Assembly (NCBI GenBank): GCA_030149365.1 | Contig: JASBRP010000017.1 | Coordinates: forward strand, 1 to 64,000 | Reading direction: 5' to 3' | From: Solimonas sp. | Lineage (GTDB): Bacteria > Pseudomonadota > Gammaproteobacteria > Nevskiales > Nevskiaceae | DNA length: 64,000 bases | Shown here: positions 1 to 10,378 of the stretch, piece by piece | Layout: each line of letters begins with the position of its first letter | How positions within the stretch are numbered: position 1 is the first letter of the stretch | Translations under genes and position numbers: made by a program | Notes under the pieces: generated by a model | Databases searched by the model: none | The model's input: only the letters and a program-made list of their open reading frames with translations | What the model was told of the DNA's origin: nothing

Positions 1-2817
1 CACGCCCGTCAGCGTCGTGCTGTCCACGTCGCTGATCGTCGCCGTCGGATCGACGATCGGGACCGGCGCGCCGTTCTCGGTGTACGCCGCCGAGTAGCCC
101 GTACCGGTGGCGGTCCCATTGAGGTCCACGACCGGTGCGTCGTTTACACGGACGAGGGTAATCGTGGCGACACTGTTCTGGCTGCCCAAATAGCCATCAG
201 TCGCGGAAATACGAATGGTTCTATCGGCGGTACTCGGATTTTCGGATGCGTTCTGATAGCGAAGCGTACGTAGCACGGCCTGGTACTGCGCCACGCTGCG
301 CTCGGCGCTGCTGTTCGAGCTGAGCGTGACGGTTGCAAGGCTTCCGCTGTATGCATAGGTGGCAACAATGCCGTTGGCCGAAGCTTGTGCGGCATCCACC
401 GCCAGGGTTTCAAGGCCCGCATTCAGCAGATTGATCAATGTAACGGTCACGCCAGCCAGCGTGGCGTCGTCGTTGTCGGACAATGAGAGGTCCGGAGCCA
501 CGATGGAAACGGCGCCATCGTTCTCGGTGTAGGTGACGCTAAAGTTGTTGTTTGCGCTGGTGGCAGCGCCGTTCAAGTCCACGATGGGCTGACCGGCCAA
601 TGCAGCAGGTGCGCCACGCAGTTGGTCCATGCTCCGCGAGATGGGGTTACCACCGCCATCCACCAGCAGCGAAGAACTGATGCGGCCATCGTAGCGGATG
701 GTACGAATCACCTGGCCGGCGCCGTTGTAAACCATCTCGGTCAACTCGCCCTCGGAATTCACCGTTCCGACCAGCCTCCCACGCGCGTCGTAGAAGTGAT
801 GCGTGCGCGATCCGGTAGGGTCCGTCGTCATTCGCAGACGGCCGGCCGCGTCATAGAAATACCGTGTCGTGCCGAGATCCGCGGGGGCGGTACCTTCTGG
901 CCAGCCAATCTGCTGGCGACTGATCAATTCGCCGGCCTTGTTGTAGATCATGAGGCTACGCAGAACCGGCGCGCCCGTCTCGGTCAGTCGATCGGAATTG
1001 ATGACGATGCTATTGGCCGCATCGTCATAGCGCGTGGTAGTGATGCGACCACTGGCGTCTGTCGCCAGGATCACGCGGCCCAGACCATCGTATACGTAGC
1101 TGACCGTGCTGTTACCCGAACCGGAGGCGCTGGGCTCGATGGCCTGCAACAGCTCGCCGGAGCGGCTGTAGACGTAGGTGGTTTGCTTGACGATAGCAGT
1201 CGGATCAACGAGGTCCGGCTCACCTGCATTCGTCAGCTTCGAATATTCTTTCCTGGAAGTCAGTTGGCCGAGAGTGTTGTAGGCGAAGTCGACATGCTCG
1301 CCCTGGCTGCGATTGTTGCCCAAGCCCGTGACCCAGCCATCCAGCCCCAGCTTGGTGAAAGGGCCGGATGTGAAGAGTGTGCCGGCGGCATATCGATGAG
1401 TGCTGGCCAGCAGGCCATTGGCGTGGTAGCCATATTGGGTCACACGCCCTTCAGGGCTGACCACGTACAGCAAGCGGTGCCCTTCGTAGACATAACGCGT
1501 GACGACCGGCGTACTATCGCCGGGAGCACCGGGATAAAGCGTTTCAGTCAGCAGTAGACCGGTAACCGGATCGTAACTGCGCTGCACGACGTTATTCAGC
1601 GCGTCGCGACTCTCAGACAGGTTGCCCTGAGCGTCGTACAGATAGTTGACGACCCGCTCCTGGTTGTCACCTACCACGGTGCGTACGGCACTCACGTTGC
1701 CGTCCGCGTCATACTCATAGCTGACGCGGCCCCGCAGACCATTCTCTACTTGCGGCGCAATCACTCTGGATAGGCGATTCTGCTCATCGTAGAAGTAGCT
1801 GGTCAATGCGCCCGCGGGATCGTAGACATCCGTGCGGCGATTGGCCGTGTCGTAGTTGAACAGGGTGGTGCGGTACAGCGGTGTCGAGCCATTGAATCCA
1901 TACAACTGCTGCAGGTTGGCGATCAGGTATTCGCCACCGACCAGCACATAGCCGATCTTCAGTTCGCTGTAGTTAGCGCTCAGATTGACGCCGTCGTTCT
2001 GAGTGATGCGGATAATGCGGCGACTGCTACCGGAGTATTCGTAGTTGGTGACGTAAACGTCACCTGGGCTGCTTTCCTCAGCCGTGTCGTTAGGGTCTAG
2101 CAAATCGACCTTGACCTGAGTCAGGCGGTTCTGCCCATCGTAGGCATAGCGCACACGCACCGCCGCCGCCCCACCGGAGGCGGTCGTGCTGACTTGCGTG
2201 AGGTTATTGCCCGTGTAGCTCAGTTGCACACGCAACTGCGGAGCACCGCCCACCACCTCCGATATCTGGGTGATGAGATTGCTGCTGCCGTTGTAGCCGA
2301 AAGTGAGGGTTTGGCCCTCGCGGTTTTGCCGGCTGATGATCCGACCGCTGGCATCGTAGGTTTCCTTGATGCCGTTGCTGATGTCCTCATAAATCCAGTT
2401 GCTGCCGTCCTTGCGGATCGTATCGTGTGCCCCGCTACCGTCCGTGCTGGTCCAGACGCCTCCGGCATGCGTGAACACTGCACGGTGCCCATCGCCGTTC
2501 TCGCGAGTAATCGGTGTGGTGGCAGCCCCCGCCGGAAGGTTCAGCAGCCGGCGAAAGAAGGACATCTGCCAGTTGTCGCCGTTGTCGTCGGCCAGCAGGC
2601 CACGGCTGTTGTAGGTGCGGATCGCCGAGATATCTACCCCCAGCGCTGCCAGGTAGTCATCCTGCGACTGAATGACAAGGTTGCCGGTGGAGGCATTGAC
2701 GTAAACGCGGTCATTGCCGTTGCCGAGGCGGTCGGAGCCTCCCGCACCGTAGCCGTTGAGCTGATTCAGCGAGCTATTGAACAAGCCCAGACCGGCACCG
2801 CCGACGATTGCAACCAT
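1..2817 (-). CDS. RHS/YD-repeat protein with cadherin-like repeats, 3' end outside window
   Basis: A 939-codon frame runs open from ATG 2817 to the window edge, so the C-terminus is missing. The start has GGGGAAG a few bases upstream. The N-terminus (MVAIVGGAGLGLFN...) is not a classical Sec signal and leads into a conserved-looking GNDRVYVNASTGNL segment. Residues about 100-735 are a long series of YD repeats (YxYDxxGRL-type, e.g. YAYDGQNRL, YFYDEQNRL, YVYDGLGRV). From about residue 738 the protein changes to tandem repeats of the form DLNGxA...YTENDGAV...LSDNDDATL, a cadherin/Calx-like adhesin module, with a second copy begun at the window edge. A surface-exposed or secreted adhesin or polymorphic-toxin-like role is inferred; a toxin tip, if any, lies outside the window. 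Codon use is less extreme in GC than in neighbouring genes. Confidence 0.85.
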   Translation of the reverse strand, partial: MVAIVGGAGLGLFNSSLNQLNGYGAGGSDRLGNGNDRVYVNASTGNLVIQSQDDYLAALGVDISAIRTYNSRGLLADDNGDNWQMSFFRRLLNLPAGAATTPITRENGDGHRAVFTHAGGVWTSTDGSGAHDTIRKDGSNWIYEDISNGIKETYDASGRIISRQNREGQTLTFGYNGSSNLITQISEVVGGAPQLRVQLSYTGNNLTQVSTTASGGAAAVRVRYAYDGQNRLTQVKVDLLDPNDTAEESSPGDVYVTNYEYSGSSRRIIRITQNDGVNLSANYSELKIGYVLVGGEYLIANLQQLYGFNGSTPLYRTTLFNYDTANRRTDVYDPAGALTSYFYDEQNRLSRVIAPQVENGLRGRVSYEYDADGNVSAVRTVVGDNQERVVNYLYDAQGNLSESRDALNNVVQRSYDPVTGLLLTETLYPGAPGDSTPVVTRYVYEGHRLLYVVSPEGRVTQYGYHANGLLASTHRYAAGTLFTSGPFTKLGLDGWVTGLGNNRSQGEHVDFAYNTLGQLTSRKEYSKLTNAGEPDLVDPTAIVKQTTYVYSRSGELLQAIEPSASGSGNSTVSYVYDGLGRVILATDASGRITTTRYDDAANSIVINSDRLTETGAPVLRSLMIYNKAGELISRQQIGWPEGTAPADLGTTRYFYDAAGRLRMTTDPTGSRTHHFYDARGRLVGTVNSEGELTEMVYNGAGQVIRTIRYDGRISSSLLVDGGGNPISRSMDQLRGAPAALAGQPIVDLNGAATSANNNFSVTYTENDGAVSIVAPDLSLSDNDDATLAGVTVTLINLLNAGLETLAVDAAQASANGIVATYAYSGSLATVTLSSNSSAERSVAQYQAVLRTLRYQNASENPSTADRTIRISATDGYLGSQNSVATITLVRVNDAPVVDLNGTATGTGYSAAYTENGAPVPIVDPTATISDVDSTTLTGV

Positions 2818-3024
2818 GTTTCTTCCCCGGATAGTCGTAAGCGCAGGCAGGGCATTTCCCCTCTGCACTCCTCCTAATCCGGAGATTTCGGAAATTGTTT
2901 AGCCGAAATGACCTTAAAAATTTTAAATAATTGAAATTATTACAAATAATATTTATCAACAAGAGGGGATGATTACATATTCATTACACAAATGACAGGC
3001 GGCATGGTAGTCGCCGTTGCCTGC
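2818..3024 (-). promoter_or_regulatory. AT-rich upstream region of the YD-repeat gene
   Basis: Positions 2883-2990 are strikingly AT-rich in an otherwise GC-rich window and lie directly upstream of the minus-strand YD-repeat gene. They contain a perfect 7-2-7 palindrome (AATAATT-ga-AATTATT, 2926-2941) and several TATTAT-like stretches, but I cannot fix one promoter. Such AT-rich leaders are typical binding ground for nucleoid silencers; that role is inference. Confidence 0.45.
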
Positions 3025-4425
3025 TCAACCCTTCACCTTGGCGTAGGCATCCAGCGCCCGCTGCCGCGACTCCGCTAGGTCCACGATCGCCGGCAGGTGC
3101 GCGCCCGGTACGTGCAGGCGGTCCGTGGGCAGGGCGGCGAGTTCCGGCAACCAGCGGCGCAGGTACTCGCCCTGCGGATCGAACTTCTGCGACTGCAACA
3201 CCGGGTTGAACACGCGGAAATACGGCGCGGCGTCGGCGCCGCAGCCGGCGGTCCACTGCCAGCCCAGGGTGTTGTTGGGAAGATCGGCGTCCACCAGCGT
3301 ATCCCAGAACCAGCGCGCACCCTCCTGCCAGGGAATCAGCAGGTTCTTGGTCAGGAACGACGCCACGATCATGCGCACGCGGTTGTGCATGACGCCTGTC
3401 ACCCACAACTCGCGCATGCCGGCATCCACGATGGGCACGCCGGTGCGACCGCGCTGCCAGGCGGCGAGGTCCGCGGCGTAGTCGCGGGGCTTGCGCCAGG
3501 GGAAGGCGGCAAACTTGTCGTAGAGCGGCTCGGTGGGCGTCTGCGGGTAGTGGAACAGCAGGTGGTGGGCAAACTCGCGCCAGCCGATCTCGCGCAGGAA
3601 ATGCTCGGTGGTGGCGATGCGCCCGCTGCTGCGGTCCTCGGCCAGGGCGCGCTGCATGCGCAGCAGCACCTGGCGCGGGCCGATGTCGCCGAAATGCAGA
3701 TATGGCGACAAGCTGGAGGTGGCGTCCTGCGCGGGCTGGTCGCGCTGGGCGGAGTAGTCCAGCACGGCGTCCTCGGCAAAATGCTCCAGGCGCTTGCGGG
3801 CGCCGCCGGCACCAGGCTGCCAGCGCTCTCCAAAGCCGGCATCCCAGGGAATACGGGGCAGCAGCTCCAGGGATTCCAGCGCCAGGCTGGCCGGGCGCGG
3901 GCTGGCCGGCTTGAGCGCCGAGGGCACCGGCTCCAGGCGGCCGACCGGCAGCAGGGCCTGGGCCGCCTTCCAGTAAGGAGTGAAGACCCGGTAAGGGCCG
4001 CCGCTGCCGGTGCGCATCTGCCAAGGCTCGATCAGCAGGGCGGCGTTGGCGCTTTCCGCGTCCAGGCCGTCGCCGCGCAGGGCTTCCTTGATGCGGCTGT
4101 CGCGGGCGATGACGGCCGGCTCGTAGAGGCGGTTCCAGTACACCCCGGTGGCGCCGGTCTCCCGCGCCAGCTTGCGCAACTCGGCCAGGCTGTCACCGCT
4201 GCGGATCGCCAGGGGGCAGCCGCGTTTCTCCAGCTCGCCGGCCAGGTCGGCCAGGCTGTGGTGCAGCCACCAGCGGGAGGCCCCGCCGGGCGCCCAGGGG
4301 CCCTCCTCGTCCGGCGCCCAGATATAGACCGGCACCAGGCGCTCGGCCTCGCGCAGGGCCAGGTGCAGGGCGGGGTTGTCGGCCAGGCGCAGGTCGCGGC
4401 GGAACCACAGGATGGCGGTCTTCAT
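3025..4425 (-). CDS. phrB: Deoxyribodipyrimidine photolyase (class I)
   Basis: 466 aa, the usual length for class I CPD photolyase. It repairs UV cyclobutane pyrimidine dimers using light, FADH- and an antenna cofactor. The N-terminal Rossmann-like antenna domain begins ILWFRRDLRLADNPAL. The C-terminal FAD domain holds the family signature TGVPIVDAGMRELWVTGVMH, the NRVRMIVASFL segment, and DLPNNTLGWQWTAGCGADA with the tryptophans of the electron-transfer chain, ending in RVFNPVLQSQKFD. Its ATG overlaps the stop of the upstream small gene by ATGA, so the two were probably co-translated. A cryptochrome-like role cannot be excluded from sequence, but the motifs are those of photolyase. Confidence 0.95.
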   Translation of the reverse strand: MKTAILWFRRDLRLADNPALHLALREAERLVPVYIWAPDEEGPWAPGGASRWWLHHSLADLAGELEKRGCPLAIRSGDSLAELRKLARETGATGVYWNRLYEPAVIARDSRIKEALRGDGLDAESANAALLIEPWQMRTGSGGPYRVFTPYWKAAQALLPVGRLEPVPSALKPASPRPASLALESLELLPRIPWDAGFGERWQPGAGGARKRLEHFAEDAVLDYSAQRDQPAQDATSSLSPYLHFGDIGPRQVLLRMQRALAEDRSSGRIATTEHFLREIGWREFAHHLLFHYPQTPTEPLYDKFAAFPWRKPRDYAADLAAWQRGRTGVPIVDAGMRELWVTGVMHNRVRMIVASFLTKNLLIPWQEGARWFWDTLVDADLPNNTLGWQWTAGCGADAAPYFRVFNPVLQSQKFDPQGEYLRRWLPELAALPTDRLHVPGAHLPAIVDLAESRQRALDAYAKVKG

Positions 4426-4951
4426 CGCAGGCTGAATCTCAGGCGGTAATGGCCGCCATCGGCGGCAAAAGTGACGTCCAGGGGCTCACCCGGCGCGGGC
4501 TCGACCAGCTGGGCCGGCCCCAGCGGCAGGTCGTTGCCGACCACCCGGGCGATGGCCTGATCCATCTCGGACAGCAGCTGGGCCGCCAGGTAGACCCGGG
4601 GCTGGTCCTGCAGGCTGGTGAACAGGCGGCGCACGTCCTCCAGGGAGTCCAGCAGGTGGTCCAGGCGACGGCCGGGGCCGAAGTCCTGTTCACCGTCCCG
4701 CTCCAGCAGGGCGGCCAGCACCAGGCTGTCGGGAGCACAGTCCGGGTCCACCTCCAGGCGGGTGGCGCGGCGCTCGTCCGGCACCAGCCCCTGCCAGTCC
4801 GCCCCTGCCAGTCCGCCCCGGCCAGGGTGAAGGCCCGCAGGCGGCAGCGGCCGGCCCCGCCGGTCACGGCCAGCAGCAGGTAGACCTCGTCCGGGGTCCA
4901 TTCCGGGCTGTCCCGGAGGCAGTGCAGCTGGTCGACGGTCAGCGTCGGCAT
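4422..4951 (-). pseudogene. Frameshifted small gene upstream of phrB
   Basis: The natural start (MPTLTVDQLHCLRDSPEWTP, ATG 4951) reads about 50 codons sensibly, then degenerates into a Trp/Arg/Cys-rich frame. Another minus frame ending at 4422 carries the sensible remainder (LVPDERRATRLEVDPDC ... DGGHYRLRFSLR). The break is exactly at a 14-bp tandem duplication (4787-4814). With one copy removed the protein reads LAGADWQGLVPDE continuously for about 171 aa. The product family is not recognised; it is acidic and without signal or membrane segments. Its stop overlaps the phrB start (ATGA), suggesting a job linked to phrB. This may be a true recent inactivation, a reversible repeat-length switch, or an assembly error. 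Confidence 0.75.
4787..4814. repeat. 14-bp perfect tandem duplication causing a frameshift
   Basis: GCCCCTGCCAGTCC occurs twice head-to-tail (4787-4800 and 4801-4814), followed by a 5-nt start of a third copy. Fourteen is not a multiple of three, so the duplication shifts the frame of the small gene upstream of phrB. Confidence 0.9.
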
Positions 4952-4987
4952 GGAGCGTTTCGGGGCCCTAGGCTTGGGGGTGGACAG

Positions 4988-4993
4988 TATAAT
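4988..4993 (+). promoter_or_regulatory. TATAAT -10 box immediately before the ABC exporter gene
   Basis: A perfect TATAAT ends 8 nt before ATG 5002, and no Shine-Dalgarno sequence lies between. Transcription from this box would start at or next to the ATG, giving a leaderless mRNA. No good -35 is visible at 16-18 bp, so the call is tentative. The divergent small gene begins only 50 bp away. Confidence 0.45.
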
Positions 4994-5001
4994 GAGCGTC
5001 T

Positions 5002-5928
5002 ATGCCCTCCTCTCCCCTGCCCGCGGTCGCCATCGCCGGCGTCCGCAAGTCCTACGGCAAGCTCCAGGCCCTGCGCGGAATCGACTTCTCGATCCGCCAA
5101 GGGGAATTCTTTGGCCTGCTCGGCCCCAACGGTGCCGGCAAGTCCACCCTGATCAGCATCATCGCCGGCCTGGTCGGCGCCGATGCCGGCTCGATCTCGG
5201 TCATGGGCCACGACACGGTCAAGGACTTCCGCGCCGCCCGCCGCAAGCTCGGCGTGGTGCCGCAGGAGCTGGTCTTCGACCCCTTCTTCAAGGTGCGCGA
5301 CATGCTGCGCATCCAGGCCGGCTACTACGGCTGCGGCAAGGAGTCCTGGCCCTGGATCGACGAGGTGCTGGAGCGCCTGGACCTGGCCGACAAGGCCAAC
5401 TCGCCGATGCGCACCCTGTCCGGCGGCATGAAGCGCCGCGTGCTGGTGGCCCAGGCCCTGGTGCACAAGCCGCCGGTGGTGATCCTGGACGAGCCCACCG
5501 CGGGCGTGGACGTGGAACTGCGCCGCACGCTCTGGGCCTTCATGACCGACCTGCACCGCAAGGGCACCACCGTGGTGCTGACCACCCACTACCTGGAAGA
5601 GGCGCAGGAGCTCTGCGAGCGCATCGCGATCCTCGACCACGGCCAGGTGCAGGTGATCGAGACCACGCAGCAGTTGCTGGCGCGCCACCCCTTCCGCTTC
5701 CTGCGGCTGAAGCTGGCCGCCGGCTCGGTGCTGCCCGAGAGCCTGCGTGCGCTGGTTTCCGGCGAGCCCAACGGCGCGGTGGAGCTGAAGCTGGAGACGG
5801 CCAAGCACCCCATCGCCTCGGTGCTGGAAACCCTGCGCGCGGCCGGCGTGGTGATCGAGGACGTGCACACGCGCGACCCGGACCTGGAGGATATCTTCGT
5901 GGAGCTGACCGGCGGAGACGACGCATGA
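5002..5928 (+). CDS. yadG: ABC exporter ATP-binding protein, YadG type
   Basis: 308 aa, the same length as E. coli YadG. It is the nucleotide-binding subunit of an ABC-2 type exporter and hydrolyses ATP at the inner face of the membrane. Walker A is GPNGAGKST (about residue 42), the signature is LSGGMKRR, Walker B is VVILDEPTAGVD, and the switch His follows in TTHYLEEAQ. The C-terminal 80 residues form the extra YadG-type domain ending in DIFVELTGGD. Its stop overlaps the permease start (ATGA), so the two subunits are translationally coupled. The substrate is unknown. Confidence 0.93.
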   Translation: MPSSPLPAVAIAGVRKSYGKLQALRGIDFSIRQGEFFGLLGPNGAGKSTLISIIAGLVGADAGSISVMGHDTVKDFRAARRKLGVVPQELVFDPFFKVRDMLRIQAGYYGCGKESWPWIDEVLERLDLADKANSPMRTLSGGMKRRVLVAQALVHKPPVVILDEPTAGVDVELRRTLWAFMTDLHRKGTTVVLTTHYLEEAQELCERIAILDHGQVQVIETTQQLLARHPFRFLRLKLAAGSVLPESLRALVSGEPNGAVELKLETAKHPIASVLETLRAAGVVIEDVHTRDPDLEDIFVELTGGDDA

Positions 5929-6692
5929 GTCCCGATCAGATCGGCTTCCAGACACTCCTGAAAAAGGAAGTGATGCGCTTCTGGTCGGTGCTCGGCCAGA
6001 CCGTCACCGCGCCCGTCATCACGGCCCTGCTCTACCTGCTGGTGTTCGCACAGGCCATGCAGGGCCGCGCCTCGGTCTACCCGGGCGTGAGCTACACCGA
6101 GTTCCTGCTGCCCGGCCTGATCATGATGACCGTGATCCAGAACGCCTTCGCCAACACCTCGTCGTCGCTGATCCAGTCCAAGGTGATGGGCAACCTGGTG
6201 TTCCTGCAGATGGCGCCACTGGGCCCCTGGGAGTGGTTCGGCGCCTACATCACCGCGGCGCTGGTGCGCACCACGCTGGTGGCCTCGGCGATGCTGCTGG
6301 TGACGATTCCCTTCGTGCAGTTGCCCATCAGGGAACCGGTGGCGCTGCTGGCAATGTTCCTGGTGTCCTCCGCGAGCCTCGCGGTGCTGGGCCTGATCGC
6401 CGGCATCGTCTCTCAGAAGTTCGACCACATCGCCGCGTTCACCAACTTCTTCATCACGCCGCTGAGCTTCCTGTCCGGCGTGTTCTACTCGGTGCATGCG
6501 CTGCCGGCCTTCTGGTACCAGGCCTCGCACCTGAACCCCTTCTTCTACATGATCGACGGCTTCCGCTATGGCTTCTTCGGGCAGGCCGACGTGCCGCTGC
6601 TGCAGAGCCTGCTGTGGAGCCTCGGATTCCTGCTGGTTGCGTCTACCGTGTGCATGTGGATGCTGAAGACCGGCTACAAGCTCAAGAAGTGA
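5925..6692 (+). CDS. yadH: ABC-2 type exporter permease, YadH type
   Basis: 255 aa, starting at the ATG that overlaps the ATPase stop. This is the inner-membrane partner of the preceding ATPase. It has about six hydrophobic segments (ALLYLLVFAQAM, LPGLIMMTVIQNAF, VASAMLLVTIPF, LAVLGLIAGIVS, the NFFITPLSFLSGVFYS loop typical of ABC-2 permeases, and a C-terminal helix before KTGYKLKK). The chain is nearly identical in length to E. coli YadH. Seven bases separate it from the BolA-like gene, so it belongs to the same transcription unit. Substrate is not predictable. Confidence 0.92.
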   Translation: MSPDQIGFQTLLKKEVMRFWSVLGQTVTAPVITALLYLLVFAQAMQGRASVYPGVSYTEFLLPGLIMMTVIQNAFANTSSSLIQSKVMGNLVFLQMAPLGPWEWFGAYITAALVRTTLVASAMLLVTIPFVQLPIREPVALLAMFLVSSASLAVLGLIAGIVSQKFDHIAAFTNFFITPLSFLSGVFYSVHALPAFWYQASHLNPFFYMIDGFRYGFFGQADVPLLQSLLWSLGFLLVASTVCMWMLKTGYKLKK

Positions 6693-8177
<1,485 letters not shown>

Positions 8178-8178
8178 C

Positions 8179-8808
8179 ATGACTCAAATCACCATTGCCC
8201 TTTCCAAGGGCCGCATCCTGGAAGAATCGCTGCCGCTGCTGGCCAAGCTCGGCCTGGAGCCGGCTGGCGACATCGACCGCCTGCTGCGCGTGCCCTCGCG
8301 CGACAAGAATGTCTCCTTCCTGATCATCCGTCCCACCGACGTGCCGACCTACGTCGAGTACGGGGCCGCCGACCTGGGCATCACCGGCAAGGACGTGCTG
8401 ATGGAGAACGGCAGCGACGCGCTCTACGAGCCGCTGGACCTGAACATCGCGCGCTGCCGCCTGAGCGTCGCCGCCCGCGTCGGCCACAAACCCGGCAACG
8501 GCACGCGCCGCCTGCGCGTGGCCACCAAGTATCCCGAGATCGCGCGCCGCCACTTCGCCGCCAAGGGCGAGCAGGTGGAGATCATCAAGCTCTACGGTTC
8601 CATGGAGCTGGCGCCGCTGGTGGGCCTGTCCGACGTCATCGTGGACCTGGTTGCCACCGGCAAGACGCTGAAGGCCAACGGCATGGAAGAAACCGAGATC
8701 ATCTGCCAGGTCAGCTCGCGCATCGTGGTCAACAAGGCCGCCATGAAGATGAAGCACACCGCCATCCAGGACCTGCTGCGCCGCATCGAAGAGGTGTCGA
8801 AGTCGTGA
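8179..8808 (+). CDS. hisG: ATP phosphoribosyltransferase, short form
   Basis: 209 aa, so this is the short HisG lacking the C-terminal regulatory domain. It catalyses the first step of histidine synthesis (ATP + PRPP) and needs HisZ as regulatory partner; hisZ is not in this window. Motifs are [13 protein letters not shown] at the N-terminus, [14 protein letters not shown], the PRPP-binding [14 protein letters not shown] loop, and [11 protein letters not shown]. One base separates it from the end of murA, and its stop overlaps the hisD start. Confidence 0.96.
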   Translation: MTQITIALSKGRILEESLPLLAKLGLEPAGDIDRLLRVPSRDKNVSFLIIRPTDVPTYVEYGAADLGITGKDVLMENGSDALYEPLDLNIARCRLSVAARVGHKPGNGTRRLRVATKYPEIARRHFAAKGEQVEIIKLYGSMELAPLVGLSDVIVDLVATGKTLKANGMEETEIICQVSSRIVVNKAAMKMKHTAIQDLLRRIEEVSKS

Positions 8809-10100
8809 TGCAGATCCACCGCCTCGACACCCGCGACGCCGGCTTCGACGCCGCGCTGGGCCAGCTGCTGGACCGCGCACCGGAGCAGGATGGCGCCGTG
8901 CTGTCCGCGGTCGAGAAGATCGTGGCCGACGTACGCACGCGCGGCGATGCCGCCGTGCTGGAGCTGACCAACAAGTTCGACCGCCGCAGCGCCGCCAGCA
9001 TCGCCGAACTGGAAGTGAGCAAGGATCGCCTGCGCCAGGGCTGGGAAGCCCTGCCCGCCGACCTGCGCGCCGCGCTGGAAGAAGCCGCGGCACGCATCCG
9101 CGCCTATGCCGAGCACCAGCGCATCGCGCCCTTCGAATACACCGACGCCCACGGCAACCGCATGGGCCAGATGGTGACGCCGCTGGACCGCGCCGGCCTC
9201 TACGTGCCCGGCGGCAAGGCCGCCTACCCGTCGTCCGTGCTGATGAACGCCATCCCGGCCAAGGTCGCCGGCGTGGGCGAGGTCATCATGGTGGTGCCGG
9301 CCCCCGGCGGAGAGCTGAACGACGCCGTGCTGGGCGCCGCGCACCTGGCGGGCGTGGACCGCGTGTTCACCGTCGGTGGCGCCCAGGCCGTGGCCGCGCT
9401 GGCCTACGGCACCGCGACCATCCCCGCCGTGGACAAGATCGTCGGCCCCGGCAACGCCTATGTCGCTGCTGCCAAGCGCATCGTCTTCGGCCAGGTCGGC
9501 ATCGACTCCATCGCCGGTCCCTCCGAGATCGTCGTGATCGGCGACGGCCTCACCGATCCGCGCTGGGTGGCCATGGACCTGTTCTCGCAGGCCGAGCACG
9601 GCGAGGACTCCGAGGCCATCCTGATCTCGCCCGACCACGCCTACCTCGACCGCGTGGCCCAGGCCATGGAAGAGCGCGTCAAGGAACTGCCGCGCGAGAA
9701 GATCGTGCGCACCTCGATCCGCGACCGCGGCGCTCTGATCGCCGTGCGCGACCTGGCCGAGGCCGCGGCGGTCTCCAACCGCATCGCCCCCGAGCACCTG
9801 GAGCTGTCGGTGGCCGAGCCGCGCGAACTGCTGAAGCAGATCCGCCACGCCGGCGCCGTGTTCCTGGGTCGCCATGCGCCGGAGTCCTTCGGCGACTACT
9901 GCGCCGGCCCCAACCACGTGCTGCCGACCTCGCGTGCCGCACGTTTCAGCAATCCGCTGGGCGTCTACGAATTCCAGAAGCGCAGTAGCCTGATCGACTG
10001 CACGCCGGAAGGCGCGAAGCCGCTGGCGAAGATCGCCGGGCGGATTGCGGATGCGGAAGGGCTGCAGGCGCATGCGCAGAGCGCGCGCGATCGCGGCTGA
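8808..10100 (+). CDS. hisD: Histidinol dehydrogenase
   Basis: 430 aa from ATG 8808 (TGATG with the hisG stop); an in-frame GTG at 8805 is the alternative. It oxidises histidinol to histidine in two NAD-dependent steps at a zinc site. Visible signatures are [71 protein letters not shown] with zinc-ligand residues, APEHLEL and GPNHVLPTS. No hisC follows; the unit ends here in a hairpin repeat, so the remaining his genes are elsewhere. Confidence 0.97.
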   Translation: MQIHRLDTRDAGFDAALGQLLDRAPEQDGAVLSAVEKIVADVRTRGDAAVLELTNKFDRRSAASIAELEVSKDRLRQGWEALPADLRAALEEAAARIRAYAEHQRIAPFEYTDAHGNRMGQMVTPLDRAGLYVPGGKAAYPSSVLMNAIPAKVAGVGEVIMVVPAPGGELNDAVLGAAHLAGVDRVFTVGGAQAVAALAYGTATIPAVDKIVGPGNAYVAAAKRIVFGQVGIDSIAGPSEIVVIGDGLTDPRWVAMDLFSQAEHGEDSEAILISPDHAYLDRVAQAMEERVKELPREKIVRTSIRDRGALIAVRDLAEAAAVSNRIAPEHLELSVAEPRELLKQIRHAGAVFLGRHAPESFGDYCAGPNHVLPTSRAARFSNPLGVYEFQKRSSLIDCTPEGAKPLAKIAGRIADAEGLQAHAQSARDRG

Positions 10101-10120
10101 TATTGTGCCCCTCTCCCCTA

Positions 10121-10145
10121 CCCCTCTCCCGCAAGGGGAGAGGGG
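10121..10145. repeat. CCCCTCTCCC hairpin element after hisD
   Basis: CCCCTCTCCC-gcaag-GGGAGAGGGG forms a 10-bp stem with a 5-nt loop, preceded by a direct CCCCTCTCCCC copy. The same motif family recurs at 18421 and 25620. It has no U-tract, so it is better called a REP-like hairpin than a terminator, although it could protect or end the hisD transcript. Confidence 0.65.
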
Positions 10146-10175
10146 ATTAAGCACTGACTCCCGACGCCACTCCAC

Positions 10176-10264
10176 CCGTTCATGCCGAGTAGCGCCGCGA
10201 AGCGTCGCGTATCGAGGCACATCCCGCACGCCTCTCGATACGATGCGCTACTCGATGTGAACGG
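10176..10264. repeat. Imperfect 89-bp inverted repeat
   Basis: The left arm CCGTTCATGCCGAGTAGCG and the right arm CGCTACTCGATGTGAACGG pair imperfectly, with inner CGTATCGAGG/CCTCTCGATACG pairing. The ends resemble the CCGTTCG...TGAACGG palindromes found elsewhere in the window. Together with the flanking hairpins it fills the 278-bp gap between hisD and the acyl-CoA dehydrogenase gene. Confidence 0.6.
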
Positions 10265-10290
10265 TCGGGCGGGAGTTGCGGAGCAAGAAT

Positions 10291-10322
10291 AAAAAAAGGC
10301 GGAACGGTGAACCCGTTCCGCC
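10291..10322 (-). terminator. Rho-independent terminator of the acyl-CoA dehydrogenase operon
   Basis: Read on the minus strand, a GGCGGAACGG / CCGTTCCGCC stem (10298-10307 with 10313-10322) is followed by seven U residues (complement of 10291-10297). It lies 57 bp downstream of the last gene of the minus-strand operon. Confidence 0.85.
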
Positions 10323-10378
10323 CAGTAAGAGGAGGACTCGACGAGGAGAGCCTCCCAGTGCCTCGACGGCAGAGCCGA

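Noticed and set aside
622-1557. 311-codon plus-strand open frame
   Set aside because: Antisense of the YD-repeat gene, whose repeats are plain in the minus frame.
2818-2990. AT-rich region as an origin of replication
   Set aside because: No DnaA-box cluster and no dnaA, gidA or parA genes nearby.
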